Positions 1 through 10,066 of a stretch of DNA of 20,135 nucleotides are shown one piece after another; the stretch's first letter is position 1; each line of letters opens with the position of its first letter. A model generated the notes under the pieces. That model was not told the DNA's origin, ran no database searches, and saw only the letters and a program-made list of their open reading frames with translations. The position numbers and the translations under genes are program-made. The stretch comes from Candidatus Aminicenantes bacterium UBA4085. Its GTDB lineage: Bacteria > Acidobacteriota > Aminicenantia > Aminicenantales > UBA4085. The stretch spans positions 1-20,135 of the forward strand of contig DFYJ01000143.1 in the NCBI GenBank assembly GCA_002383325.1. The letters are read 5' to 3'.

Positions 1-2611
<2,611 letters not shown>

Positions 2612-2654
2612 GTGCGAGCTCCTTTTTCCTGCAAACGGACCATTAAAACGCTGA

Positions 2655-2684
2655 ATGATACCGCGGACCGGGGGGCGAATTCAA
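2655..2684 (-). promoter_or_regulatory. Predicted housekeeping promoter of ppdK
   Basis: Read on the minus strand, TTGAAT (2679-2684) and TATCAT (2655-2660) are separated by 18 bp. They lie about 45 bp upstream of the ppdK start codon, leaving a short 5' UTR that contains the Shine-Dalgarno sequence. Prediction from sequence only. Confidence 0.55.
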
Positions 2685-2802
2685 GCGCCGCCGGAAAGAG
2701 GACAATCGGAGCGGAATTCCTCGGGGAATGGGACAAACGGCTCAAAAGGCCCGCCGCCGCGTCGCCCGGATTCCCGCCCGAACCGGCAGCCGCTCTTTTT
2801 CG

Positions 2803-2808
2803 TATAAT
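2803..2808 (+). promoter_or_regulatory. Predicted -10 box upstream of the first M28 peptidase
   Basis: A perfect TATAAT hexamer lies 60 bp before the peptidase ATG in a locally AT-richer patch (TTTTTCGTATAATGA). No convincing -35 hexamer is seen 16-18 bp upstream, so activity may need an activator or the call may be fortuitous. Confidence 0.4.
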
Positions 2809-2868
2809 GAAGGCGAGGGTGGGCGGGCCAGGCCCGGAAGCCCACCCTTGAAGGTAAGGAGCTATCCC

Positions 2869-4419
2869 ATGCCCAGGCACCGCCCGCACCCGCCCGTCCC
2901 CGTTCTCCTGGCTGCCCTGTTCATCCCCCTGGCCGCCCAGGAGGTCTCGTCCCCGGCCGCCTCGATCACCGCGGCCGAGATCCGCCGCCACGTCTATTAT
3001 CTGGCTTCGGACGCCCTGGAAGGCCGCTACATGGCCTCCAAGGGCTATGAGATCGCCGCCCGCTACGGGGAGAGCCAGTTCAAGGCCGCAGGGCTCAAGC
3101 CTCCGGTCCTAGCCGACGGCAAGCCGGGCTACCTCCAGCCCGTGCCCGTCCAGCGGCGGACCTGCACTAAGGAGCCCGTCTTAACGATCGCGACTCCCAA
3201 AGGTTCGCTCCGGCTCGAGCAGCCCAAGGACTTCAAGTGGCTGGACGGCGACATCCTGCCCTGCCAGGACCGGACGCTGGAAGTGGTCTTCGCCGGCTTC
3301 GGCATCCGCGAGCCGGCCGCCGGGTGGAACGACTTCAAGGGCCTGGACACGGAGGGCAAGCTCGTCATCATCTGGCCCAACGCGCCGCTGCGCAAGGGCA
3401 AGCCCGTCCTGCCCGAAGCCGTCCATAAGACCTACCTCCAGGCGGGCGGCTTCCAGAAGAAGCTCATGTCCCTGCTGTCGCTCAAGGCGGCCGGGGTCCT
3501 GCTCGTCACCGATCCGGCCTTGGCGGCCATGATCGATAAATCCAAGCCCAAGAGCGCCTCTCCCCAAATCGTCTACGCCAACTCCAAGGCTCCCGCCTTC
3601 ATTCCCTGGATCGTCACCGTCAAGCCCGAAACCGTCCTGGCCATGATGGCCGGGCAGGCCGGAGGACTCAAGAAAGCGGGCGAAGCGGAGGCGGCCAAGG
3701 TCCGGCCGGCCGCTCTCAAGGGCGTCACCGCGACGGTCGATGTTTCCTTCGACTCCGAGGCGCTGCCTTCCTGGAACGTCGTCGGGATGGTCGAGGGCAC
3801 CGATCCCGTCCTCAAGGCCGAATACGTGGCCGTGACCGCGCACCTGGACCACCTCAATCCCGACTCCAAGGGCGACATCCGCAACGGGGCCGACGACAAC
3901 GCCAGCGGCAGCGCCGCGGTCATGGAGATCGCCGAAGCGGTGGCCCGGCGGCCCTTCAAGCGGTCCGTCGTCTTCGTCCTCTTCGCCGGGGAGGAGAGCG
4001 GCCTGCTCGGCTCGCGCCACTTCCTGGCCGAATGCCCGGTGCCGCGGGACAAGATCGTGGCCGACCTGACCCTGGACATGATCGCCCGCACCGACAGGGC
4101 CAGCGAATCCGACCGGGCCCACTACGCCCTGGACACAGACACGATCACCCCGGAATTCAAAAAGCTGCTGATCGCGGTCAACGAGCGGACGGTCCGCTGG
4201 CCGCTCAAGTTCGAGCGGATCGGCGGGGCCGGAAGCGACAACATGACCTTCGCCAATTTCGGAATTCCAGGCGTTTTCTTCTTCTCGGGCTCGCACATCG
4301 ACTACCACCGGGCGACCGACGACGCCGACAAGCTGGACTACGAGAAGGCCGAGGCGCTGACGCGGCTGACCTACGAACTGGCCGCCGAGTTGGGCGAAAA
4401 GCCCCTACCCTGGAGATGA
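2869..4419 (+). CDS. Exported M28-family zinc metallopeptidase with PA-like insert
   Basis: 516-residue predicted extracytoplasmic aminopeptidase/carboxypeptidase-like enzyme with two co-catalytic zinc ions. A signal peptide covers about residues 1-23 (hydrophobic VPVLLAALFIPLAA). A protease-associated-like region at about 110-270 precedes the C-terminal M28 catalytic domain. All canonical M28 residues are visible: His325 (AHLDHL), Asp342 (NGADDNASGSA), Glu375 general base and Glu376 zinc ligand (FAGEESGLLGS), Asp403 (LDMIAR) and His480 (DYHRATD). The ATG at 2869 was chosen because AAGGAG precedes it at good spacing and the signal peptide starts there; upstream in-frame codons (from 2728) run through the promoter. 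Exact substrate specificity cannot be read from the sequence. With the second M28 gene and the TonB receptor it suggests a peptide-scavenging lifestyle (inference). Confidence 0.93.
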   Translation: MPRHRPHPPVPVLLAALFIPLAAQEVSSPAASITAAEIRRHVYYLASDALEGRYMASKGYEIAARYGESQFKAAGLKPPVLADGKPGYLQPVPVQRRTCTKEPVLTIATPKGSLRLEQPKDFKWLDGDILPCQDRTLEVVFAGFGIREPAAGWNDFKGLDTEGKLVIIWPNAPLRKGKPVLPEAVHKTYLQAGGFQKKLMSLLSLKAAGVLLVTDPALAAMIDKSKPKSASPQIVYANSKAPAFIPWIVTVKPETVLAMMAGQAGGLKKAGEAEAAKVRPAALKGVTATVDVSFDSEALPSWNVVGMVEGTDPVLKAEYVAVTAHLDHLNPDSKGDIRNGADDNASGSAAVMEIAEAVARRPFKRSVVFVLFAGEESGLLGSRHFLAECPVPRDKIVADLTLDMIARTDRASESDRAHYALDTDTITPEFKKLLIAVNERTVRWPLKFERIGGAGSDNMTFANFGIPGVFFFSGSHIDYHRATDDADKLDYEKAEALTRLTYELAAELGEKPLPWR

Positions 4420-4522
4420 AAGGCCCTTCTCCCATCGCCGGAAGCCAGGGGAGGTTCGGGGTATCGGCCAACGGCGAGATAGCAAGGGCGCAGCTTTTTT
4501 CCATAGCTCTCTGAGGGCACCC

Positions 4523-4553
4523 GCCCTGGCGGGGACAGTCGAAGCGATGTCCC
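4523..4553. repeat. Internal stem-loop motif, copy 1 of the inverted-repeat element
   Basis: A 31-bp unit, 25 of 31 bases identical in direct orientation to 4671-4701. Its distal part (4531-4553) folds as a hairpin: GGGGACA against TGTCCC with TCG/CGA stacked above and an AAG loop. Similarity to copy 2 continues for about 35 bp beyond (to about 4588). Confidence 0.65.
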
Positions 4554-4670
4554 AGCTAGGGCTCCGCAAGCTCCGCGGGCGCCGAGGGATGTTTGAGCAC
4601 GCGAATATTCCACGGAATCGAAATGGAGTGGGTGGTTGCTATTATCGGAAGGTTAAGCATGCGGAGTTCC

Positions 4671-4701
4671 GCCCTCGCGGGAACCATCGAAGCGCTGTTC
4701 C
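4671..4701. repeat. Internal stem-loop motif, copy 2 of the inverted-repeat element
   Basis: Direct repeat of 4523-4553. In the hairpin (4679-4701) a G-C pair of copy 1 is replaced by A-T, a compensatory change that keeps GGAAC paired with GTTCC around the shared TCGAAGCG apex. This suggests that the folded form matters. Confidence 0.6.
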
Positions 4702-4806
4702 GACGAGGACTGCGAAGCGCTGCAGGCGCCGAAGAGAGTTGTGGAAAAAGGCGAGTTGCGCCCGAAGCCGCCGGGACGATACCCCGAACCGTTCCCCCGG
4801 AGATGG

Positions 4807-4827
4807 GAGAAGTAGCCGCTACTTCTC
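4807..4827. repeat. Perfect 9-bp hairpin spanning the aminotransferase stop codon
   Basis: GAGAAGTAG (4807-4815) and CTACTTCTC (4819-4827) are exact reverse complements around a CCG loop. The hairpin straddles the end of the aminotransferase gene and the right end of the 387-bp element. It has no following T-run on either strand, so it is not a standard intrinsic terminator. Confidence 0.6.
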
Positions 4828-6015
4828 GACGGCCTGGAAGGCCTCCAGGCCGGCCTTGAGGATGATGAGGGCCTGCCGGATATCCTCTTCCTTGAGGACA
4901 TAGGCGATGCGGACCTCGTTCAGCCCCTTGCCGGGCGTGGCGTAGAAGCCCGACTCGGGCGCAACCATGACCGTGGCCCCGCCCAGCCGGAACTCGTTGA
5001 GCATGAACAGGACGAACTTCTCGGCGTCCCTGACCGGCAGGCGAACGCTCATGTAGAAGGCGCCCTGGGGCTTGCGGACCGTGACGCCGGGGATCGAGGC
5101 CAGCCCATCGTAAAGGACGTCGCGCCGGCGCTCGTACTCCTGCCGGACCGGCTCGAAGTACCCGATGCCCATTTTGTAGGCGGCGATGGCCGCCTTCTGC
5201 TCGATGGAGGGCGGGCAAAGCCGGGCTTGGGCAAACCGCAGCATGGCCCCGTAGACGGCCTCGTTGCGGGTGATGGCCGCCCCGATCCGGGCCCCGCAGC
5301 AGGAGAAGCGCTTGGAGATCGAGTCGACCACGATGACCCGGTCCCTGATCTGGGGGAACTCCAGCAGGCTGATGTGCTTGAGCCCGTCGTAGACGAACTC
5401 CTTGTAGACCTCGTCGCCGATGAGGAAAAGATTGTGCCGGGCGGCCAGGTCGGCCACCCGCCGCAGCTCCTCGGCGCTGTAGACCGTGCCGGTAGGATTG
5501 TTGGGCGAGCACAGCACGATGGCCCGGGTGCGCGGGGTGATGCGGGCCTCGAAATCGGCGGCCGGGGGCAGGCGGTAGCCGTCCTCGACCTTGAGGGTCA
5601 GGGGCACAACCTTGAGGTCGGCCAGCGAGGCGTAGCCGTTGTAGTTGGTATAGAAAGGCTCCGGGATGATGATCTCGTCGCCGGGATCGGCCACCGTGGC
5701 GAAGGCCAGCAGGATGGCCTCCGATCCGCCGTTGGTGATGATGATGTTCTCGGCCGTCAGGTCGATGCCGTAGCCGGCGAAGTAGCCGGCGATCCCCTGG
5801 CGCAGCTCCAGGAAGCCCTGGGCCGGGCCGTAGCTGAGGATGGGATCGTCGAAGGCCCGGACGGCGTCCAGGATCGGCTTGGGTGTCGGGATGTCGGGGT
5901 CGCCGATGTTCAGGAAGTAGATTTTGACTCCGGCCTTTTGGGCGGCGTCGGCGAAGGGCTTGAACTTGCGAATGGGCGAGGCTTGAACGCTCTGTCCCCG
6001 GCGGGAGATCTCCAT
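4819..6015 (-). CDS. PLP-dependent class I aminotransferase (aspartate-aminotransferase fold)
   Basis: 398-residue cytoplasmic fold-type I aminotransferase. Visible signatures are LNIGDPD (about 34-40), ITNGGSEA (PLP phosphate region), CSPNNPTGTVY with the PLP-contacting Asn, GDEVYKEF (Asp to the pyridine nitrogen), the Schiff-base Lys at about residue 235 in DSISKRF, and a C-terminal Arg in NEVRIAY that normally binds the substrate carboxylate. Length and motif order fit the family. The donor/acceptor pair (aspartate, alanine, aromatic or other) cannot be decided from sequence alone. The start at 6015 is supported by AAGGAG six bases upstream. It has its own promoter, divergent from the second M28 gene. 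Confidence 0.93.
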   Translation of the reverse strand: MEISRRGQSVQASPIRKFKPFADAAQKAGVKIYFLNIGDPDIPTPKPILDAVRAFDDPILSYGPAQGFLELRQGIAGYFAGYGIDLTAENIIITNGGSEAILLAFATVADPGDEIIIPEPFYTNYNGYASLADLKVVPLTLKVEDGYRLPPAADFEARITPRTRAIVLCSPNNPTGTVYSAEELRRVADLAARHNLFLIGDEVYKEFVYDGLKHISLLEFPQIRDRVIVVDSISKRFSCCGARIGAAITRNEAVYGAMLRFAQARLCPPSIEQKAAIAAYKMGIGYFEPVRQEYERRRDVLYDGLASIPGVTVRKPQGAFYMSVRLPVRDAEKFVLFMLNEFRLGGATVMVAPESGFYATPGKGLNEVRIAYVLKEEDIRQALIILKAGLEAFQAVEK

Positions 6016-6051
6016 GGCGGCTCCTTGCGGAATGCGATTGGATTGAGATTC

Positions 6052-6081
6052 ATTATGTCCCAAATCCGTCGGATGTGTCAA
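6052..6081 (-). promoter_or_regulatory. Predicted strong promoter of the aminotransferase
   Basis: On the minus strand, TTGACA (6076-6081) and CATAAT (6052-6057) are separated by 18 bp, about 37 bp upstream of the ATG. Consensus -35 and near-consensus -10. Confidence 0.7.
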
Positions 6082-6096
6082 AAGAGAGGGGAAACC

Positions 6097-6125
6097 TTGA
6101 CAGGGCCGGCCGGAAGTCCTACGTT
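6097..6125 (+). promoter_or_regulatory. Predicted promoter of the second M28 peptidase
   Basis: TTGACA (6097-6102), 17-bp spacer, TACGTT (6120-6125); the ATG follows 20 bp later. The -35 is perfect and the -10 keeps only the T-A and final T. It is divergent from the aminotransferase promoter, with the two -35 boxes only 15 bp apart, so one regulator could affect both. Confidence 0.5.
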
Positions 6126-6144
6126 GGCAGGCACGGAGGCCCTC

Positions 6145-8253
6145 ATGCTTTCTTCCCGCTGTGTCTGGATCCCCACCCTTCTCCTAGCCGTCTTCATCGC
6201 GCCGGCCGCCGCCCAAGACAGTCCGTTCCTTACCCCGCCGCTCTTCCGGCTCCTGGTCGACGAGGTCTCCGGCGACCGGGCTTTCAACGTCGTCCGCGGC
6301 CTGACGCCGTTCCACCGCATCATGGGCTCAGCCGCCTACGTGGACGCGGCCCGCTTCCTGGCCGAACTGGCCAAGGAGTCCGGACTCGAGGCGGTCGCCG
6401 TCGTCGAGCAGCCTTTCGAAGGCATGCTGAGCTGGAATCCCCGCTCGGCCGTCCTGCGGATGATCGAGCCGGAGGAGGAGAAGCTGGCCGACTTCGCTGA
6501 GGTGGCCGTATCGCTGGCCGTCTTCAGCCGCTCGGCCAAGGCCGAGGCGGAGCTCGTCGACATCGGCGGCGCGACTCCGGCCGACCTCAAGGGCCTCGAC
6601 GTCGCGGGCAAGATCGTCCTGACCACGGTCGCGCCGGCGGCGGCCATCCGGACCGCGGTCTGGGGGCTGGGGGCCCTGGGCGTCGTTTCGTGCGCCTCGA
6701 TCCACCCCGAGGCCCGCTTCGACACACCCGATCAGATTGCCTATATCAAGGTCCCGAGCTCCGCGCCCGAAGGGAAGGCCGCGCCCTGGGCCTTCATGAT
6801 CTCGCCGCGACGCTATGGGCACCTACAGAACGTTCTGAAGCGGGCCTACGCGGCCGGCCGGCCGGTCAGGGTCCGGGCCGAGATCGAGGCCGACGTCGCG
6901 GCCAAGGCCGAACAGGCCTATCTCTGGGCCGAGCTCCCCGGAGCCTCGATCCACGACCAGGACATCGTCCTGACCGCCCACCTGGACGAGGAGAGCACCT
7001 CGGCCAACGACAACGGCAGCGGCTGCGCCTCCCAGCTCGAAGTCGGCCGGGCGATCAAGGCCCTGGTCGATTCCGGCCGCGTGCCGCGGCCGAAGCGGGA
7101 CATCGTCTTCTGGTGGCCCAACGAGCACACCTCGGAATACCAGTACCTGGCCGAGCATCCCGAGGCGCCCCGCGGCTGGCTGGCCTCCTTGAACCAGGAC
7201 ATGGTCGGGGCCCGACAGAGCCAAGGCTCGCGCGTCCAGCACCTGATCCGGACGCCCTTCTCCCTGCCCAGCTATCTCAACGACGTGGTTGAGTCGATCG
7301 TCGAGTCGATCGTCCTCGGCAATACCGGCTCGCTGGCCGCCGAGGAGGCCGGCACGCCGCAGCCTTTCGCCAAGCCCGTCTTGGCCTTCCTGGGCTCGCG
7401 CGAGCGGTATGACGCCTGCGCCGTCCCGCACAGCGGAGGCTCGGACCACGAGGTCTTCTGCGAAGGGATCGTCGGCGTCCCGGCCGTCGGCCTGATCAAC
7501 AACCCCGATTTCTACATTCACTCCAGCGACGACGATCTCTGGAACATCGACCGGACCCAGCTCGAGCGCAATGCCCTGGTCGTCGCCGCCGCGACGCTCT
7601 TTCTGGCCGATGCGGGGGATGAGGATGTCCCGATGCTCGTCCAGGAAGTCTATGCCCGCGGCCTGGCCCGGCTGGGCCGCGATCTGCGGACGGCCCAGGA
7701 GCGGCTCCGGGAAGGCTCGGCCGCCGGGCGTGAAGGGGCCGCCCGAGCCTATGCCGAAGCCCGCGAGCTTCTTGAGCTGGCCGCGGCCCGGGAGAAGGGG
7801 GCGCTTCTTTCGATCGGGGTCTTCGCCGCGCCCGGCGGCCGCAATGCCGCCCTGCCGCGGGAGCGGGCCGCTGCCGTCGACCGGGTGGCGGAGAGCCTCG
7901 GCCGCGATCTCCTGGCCGCCTTCACCGCCTTGACCGGGGAGAAGAACCCCACGCCCGAAGTCCTCTCGCCTCTCGAGCGGGAGATGGCCGGGCGCGTCCC
8001 GGTCAATATCGGCCCGATGGCCAGTTACTTCGGCAAGCGGGGCTGGGGCCCAGGCTTTCCCAATCTCCATCCGACGATGGTCAAGGAGGCCTTTGCCTTC
8101 GTCGATGGGAAGAGATCCTGCCTCGACATCTTCCGGGCTGTCCGGGCCGAGGCGCTGGCCGGCGGCGCCTTCTACTACGGGCGGGTCGAGGCCGCCTCGA
8201 TCAAGGGACTGCTGGACCAAGCCGCAGCCCGCGGCGTCCTCAAGCTGCGCTGA
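6145..8253 (+). CDS. Exported M28-like peptidase with atypical zinc site and C-terminal extension
   Basis: 702-residue predicted exported protein; signal peptide about 1-24 (IPTLLLAVFIAPAAAQ). A PA-like region (about 120-260) precedes an M28-like core: His279 (TAHLDEES), Asp289 (ANDNGSG), Glu327-His328 (WWPNEHTSEY), Asp352 (NQDMVG) and His459 (FYIHSSDD). Canonical M28 enzymes have Glu-Glu at the fourth site. Here the first Glu is kept as general base, but the second, a zinc ligand, is His. An Arg/Ala/Glu-rich, probably helical stretch (about 500-600) and a C-terminal domain with DGKRSCLDI (about 655-663) follow. The latter looks like a small winged-helix or PqqD-like module (tentative). ATG 6145 has GGAGG five bases upstream; the much longer open frame before it is antisense to the aminotransferase. 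Likely an aminopeptidase, substrate unknown. Confidence 0.85.
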   Translation: MLSSRCVWIPTLLLAVFIAPAAAQDSPFLTPPLFRLLVDEVSGDRAFNVVRGLTPFHRIMGSAAYVDAARFLAELAKESGLEAVAVVEQPFEGMLSWNPRSAVLRMIEPEEEKLADFAEVAVSLAVFSRSAKAEAELVDIGGATPADLKGLDVAGKIVLTTVAPAAAIRTAVWGLGALGVVSCASIHPEARFDTPDQIAYIKVPSSAPEGKAAPWAFMISPRRYGHLQNVLKRAYAAGRPVRVRAEIEADVAAKAEQAYLWAELPGASIHDQDIVLTAHLDEESTSANDNGSGCASQLEVGRAIKALVDSGRVPRPKRDIVFWWPNEHTSEYQYLAEHPEAPRGWLASLNQDMVGARQSQGSRVQHLIRTPFSLPSYLNDVVESIVESIVLGNTGSLAAEEAGTPQPFAKPVLAFLGSRERYDACAVPHSGGSDHEVFCEGIVGVPAVGLINNPDFYIHSSDDDLWNIDRTQLERNALVVAAATLFLADAGDEDVPMLVQEVYARGLARLGRDLRTAQERLREGSAAGREGAARAYAEARELLELAAAREKGALLSIGVFAAPGGRNAALPRERAAAVDRVAESLGRDLLAAFTALTGEKNPTPEVLSPLEREMAGRVPVNIGPMASYFGKRGWGPGFPNLHPTMVKEAFAFVDGKRSCLDIFRAVRAEALAGGAFYYGRVEAASIKGLLDQAAARGVLKLR

Positions 8254-8275
8254 ATCCGGCCGGGACGGAGAGTCC

Positions 8276-8304
8276 TTGACGCGGGCCCGGATTCCGGATA
8301 GGTT
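8276..8304 (+). promoter_or_regulatory. Predicted promoter of the GMC oxidoreductase
   Basis: TTGACG (8276-8281), exactly 17 bp, TAGGTT (8299-8304), in the 121-bp gap between the peptidase stop and the oxidoreductase start. Confidence 0.5.
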
Positions 8305-8374
8305 TCGCCCGCTCGAACAACAGCAGCTTCCATCGTCCCCACGGCCGGGGCAAGGCCGGAAAGGACGGCCCGCG

Positions 8375-10066
8375 ATGAGAGGGCCCCGCCGCGATCCGGA
8401 TTTTAAATTCGACGTCTTGGTCGTCGGCTCCGGCTTCGGCGGCAGCGTCGCCGCCATGCGCCTGGCCCAGAAGGGGTACCGGGTCGGCATCGTTGAGGCC
8501 GGCCGCCACTGGCAGGCCGACGAGTTTCCGCGCCGCAACTGGAACCTGCGCAAATTCCTTTGGATGCCCGGCCTGGGGCTGACCGGCCTGTGGCGCCTCC
8601 GCCTGCTCAACAAAGTCCTCATCCTCTCGGGCTCCGGCGTCGGAGGCGGCAGCCTCAACTATGCCAACACCCTCTACCAGCCGCCCGACTCGGTCTTCGA
8701 GCGGCCCAGCCTCGAGCGGCTGGGCGGCCGGGAAGCCTTCGCGCCCTACTACGAGCTGGCCCGCCGGATGCTCGGCGCCGTCGACAATCCGGCCGAGACG
8801 GATCAGGACGTCCTGATGCGCGAGACGGCGGCCGAGATCGGGCGCGGGCACACCTACCGGCCCACTCCGGTCGGGGTCTATTCCGGGAAGAAGGGCGAGC
8901 CGGCCTCCGATCCCTATTTCGACGGCGAAGGCCCCGACCGGCTGGGCTGCGAGCTGTGCGGCGAGTGCATGACCGGCTGCCGCCGCGACGCCAAAAACAG
9001 CCTGGACAAGAACTATCTCTACTTCGCCCGCAAGCTGGGTGCGCGGATCTTCGCTGAGAACAAGGACGTCGACATCCGCCCGCTCTCCGACGACGGGAGC
9101 GCCGGCTATCTCGTTCGGACCCGCAAGACGACGGGCGCTCTCCGCCGGGCCCGCGGGCTGACCTTCGAGGCCAAGGAGATCGTTCTGGCCGCCGGGACGC
9201 TCGGCACGAACAGCCTCCTGCTCGATCTGAAGCGGCGCGGCCGCTTGCCCGGCCTGTCGCCCCACCTCGGCCGCTTCACCCGGACGAACTCCGAAACCCT
9301 GCTCGGGGTCCGCTCGCTCGACCGCGAAGCCGACTTCAGCAAGGGCGTCGCCATCACCTCCAGCGTCCACCCCGACGAGGTCACCCACATCGAACCCGTC
9401 CGCTTCGGCTCCGGCCACGACGCCATATCGCTCCTCGTGGCCGCCCTGACCGACGGCGGGCGGAAGACGCCGCGCGCCCTGCGCTGGCTCGGCCGGGAGA
9501 TCCTCCACCCCGTCAAGAACCTCAAGCTGCGCCGGCCCCAAGGCTGGGCCCGCCAGACCATCATCCTGCTGGTCATGCAGACGCTCGAGAGCAGCTTCCG
9601 TCTCAAGCTGCGCCGGCCCTGGCCCTGGCCCTTCGGCCGGGTCCTGGGAGCGGCGCGCGACGGCGGCGGCGGGGTGCCGACTTGGATTCCCCCGGGCAAC
9701 GATTTCGGCCGCCGCCTGGCCCGCCGCATCGGCGGCGTCGCGGGCAACGTCGTCTCCGAGGTGGCCCTGAACATCCCCATCACCGCCCACATCCTGGGCG
9801 GCTGCACCTTCGGGCCGACGCCGGAGGAAGGGGTCATCGACGAGCGGAACCGGGTCCGGGGATACCAGGGCCTTACGATCTGCGACGGCTCCCAGATCCA
9901 GGAGAACCTGGGCGTCAACCCCTCGCTCTCGATCACCGCTTTCGCCGAGCGGGCCCTGTCGTTCGTCCCGCCCCGCAAGCCCATCCGCTACCTGGCGGCT
10001 GAAAAGCGCTGGGGCCTTCACGGCCTGCTGACGCGCGACGAAAGCCCCGATTCGCCCTCCGGTTGA
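8375..10066 (+). CDS. GMC-family FAD oxidoreductase, cholesterol-oxidase-like
   Basis: 563-residue flavoprotein. The N-terminal Rossmann motif VVGSGFGGSVAAM (GxGxxG about 18-23) binds FAD, with GIVEAGRHW at the end of the second strand. SGSGVGGGSLNYANTLY is the second GMC signature. The C-terminus carries HILGGCTFG and GLTICDGS..NPSLSITAFAERAL, the FAD-proximal region of the family. A four-Cys cluster (Cys192, 195, 198, 202 in CELCGECMTGCRRDAKN) is a known hallmark of the ChoD-like subfamily. No signal peptide is visible. It probably oxidises an alcohol, perhaps a sterol-like or other hydrophobic one; the substrate is not inferable. The start at 8375 is set by homology to the family N-terminus; AAGGA lies about 10 bp upstream, a loose Shine-Dalgarno. 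An 18-bp segment encoding KLRRP occurs twice (9521 and 9602 regions). Confidence 0.9.
   Translation: MRGPRRDPDFKFDVLVVGSGFGGSVAAMRLAQKGYRVGIVEAGRHWQADEFPRRNWNLRKFLWMPGLGLTGLWRLRLLNKVLILSGSGVGGGSLNYANTLYQPPDSVFERPSLERLGGREAFAPYYELARRMLGAVDNPAETDQDVLMRETAAEIGRGHTYRPTPVGVYSGKKGEPASDPYFDGEGPDRLGCELCGECMTGCRRDAKNSLDKNYLYFARKLGARIFAENKDVDIRPLSDDGSAGYLVRTRKTTGALRRARGLTFEAKEIVLAAGTLGTNSLLLDLKRRGRLPGLSPHLGRFTRTNSETLLGVRSLDREADFSKGVAITSSVHPDEVTHIEPVRFGSGHDAISLLVAALTDGGRKTPRALRWLGREILHPVKNLKLRRPQGWARQTIILLVMQTLESSFRLKLRRPWPWPFGRVLGAARDGGGGVPTWIPPGNDFGRRLARRIGGVAGNVVSEVALNIPITAHILGGCTFGPTPEEGVIDERNRVRGYQGLTICDGSQIQENLGVNPSLSITAFAERALSFVPPRKPIRYLAAEKRWGLHGLLTRDESPDSPSG

Larger units (their letters stand above)
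4426..4812. repeat. 387-bp imperfect inverted-repeat element (REP/MITE-like, long hairpin)
   Basis: This fills the convergent gap between the M28 peptidase and the aminotransferase and has no supportable gene. The ends are 16-bp terminal inverted repeats: CTTCTCCCATCGCCGG (4426-4441) against CCGGAGATGGGAGAAG (4797-4812), 15 of 16 matching. Further in, GGTTCGGGGTATCG (4453-4466) is the exact reverse complement of 4777-4790. Weaker inverted similarity continues (TTTTTTCCATAGCTCTCT near 4495-4512 against 4735-4750; AGGGCTCCGCAAGCT near 4557 against 4656-4675) almost to the centre near 4615. The whole could fold as a stem of roughly 190-nt arms. Part of the arm motif recurs in the element at 18644-18743. 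No transposase is encoded, so any mobility would have to be supplied in trans. Confidence 0.75.

Noticed and set aside
4485..4502. T-run after GCGCAGC as a possible terminator of the first M28 gene
   Set aside because: No stable GC hairpin immediately precedes the T-run. The sequence is better explained as part of the arm of the inverted-repeat element.
4547..4903. Short open frames inside the 387-bp inverted-repeat element
   Set aside because: None has a Shine-Dalgarno or protein-like composition. Both strands are open only because the sequence is GC-rich and palindromic.
5227..6144. An N-terminal extension of about 300 codons in frame with the second M28 gene
   Set aside because: It runs antisense through the aminotransferase and both promoters. 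The real start at 6145 has a Shine-Dalgarno and a signal peptide.
6823..8658. A 611-codon minus-strand frame opposite the second M28 peptidase
   Set aside because: Antisense shadow spanning an intergenic promoter and parts of two real genes.
8240..10021. A 593-codon minus-strand frame opposite the GMC oxidoreductase
   Set aside because: Antisense shadow; no recognisable motif, no ribosome binding site, and biased composition.
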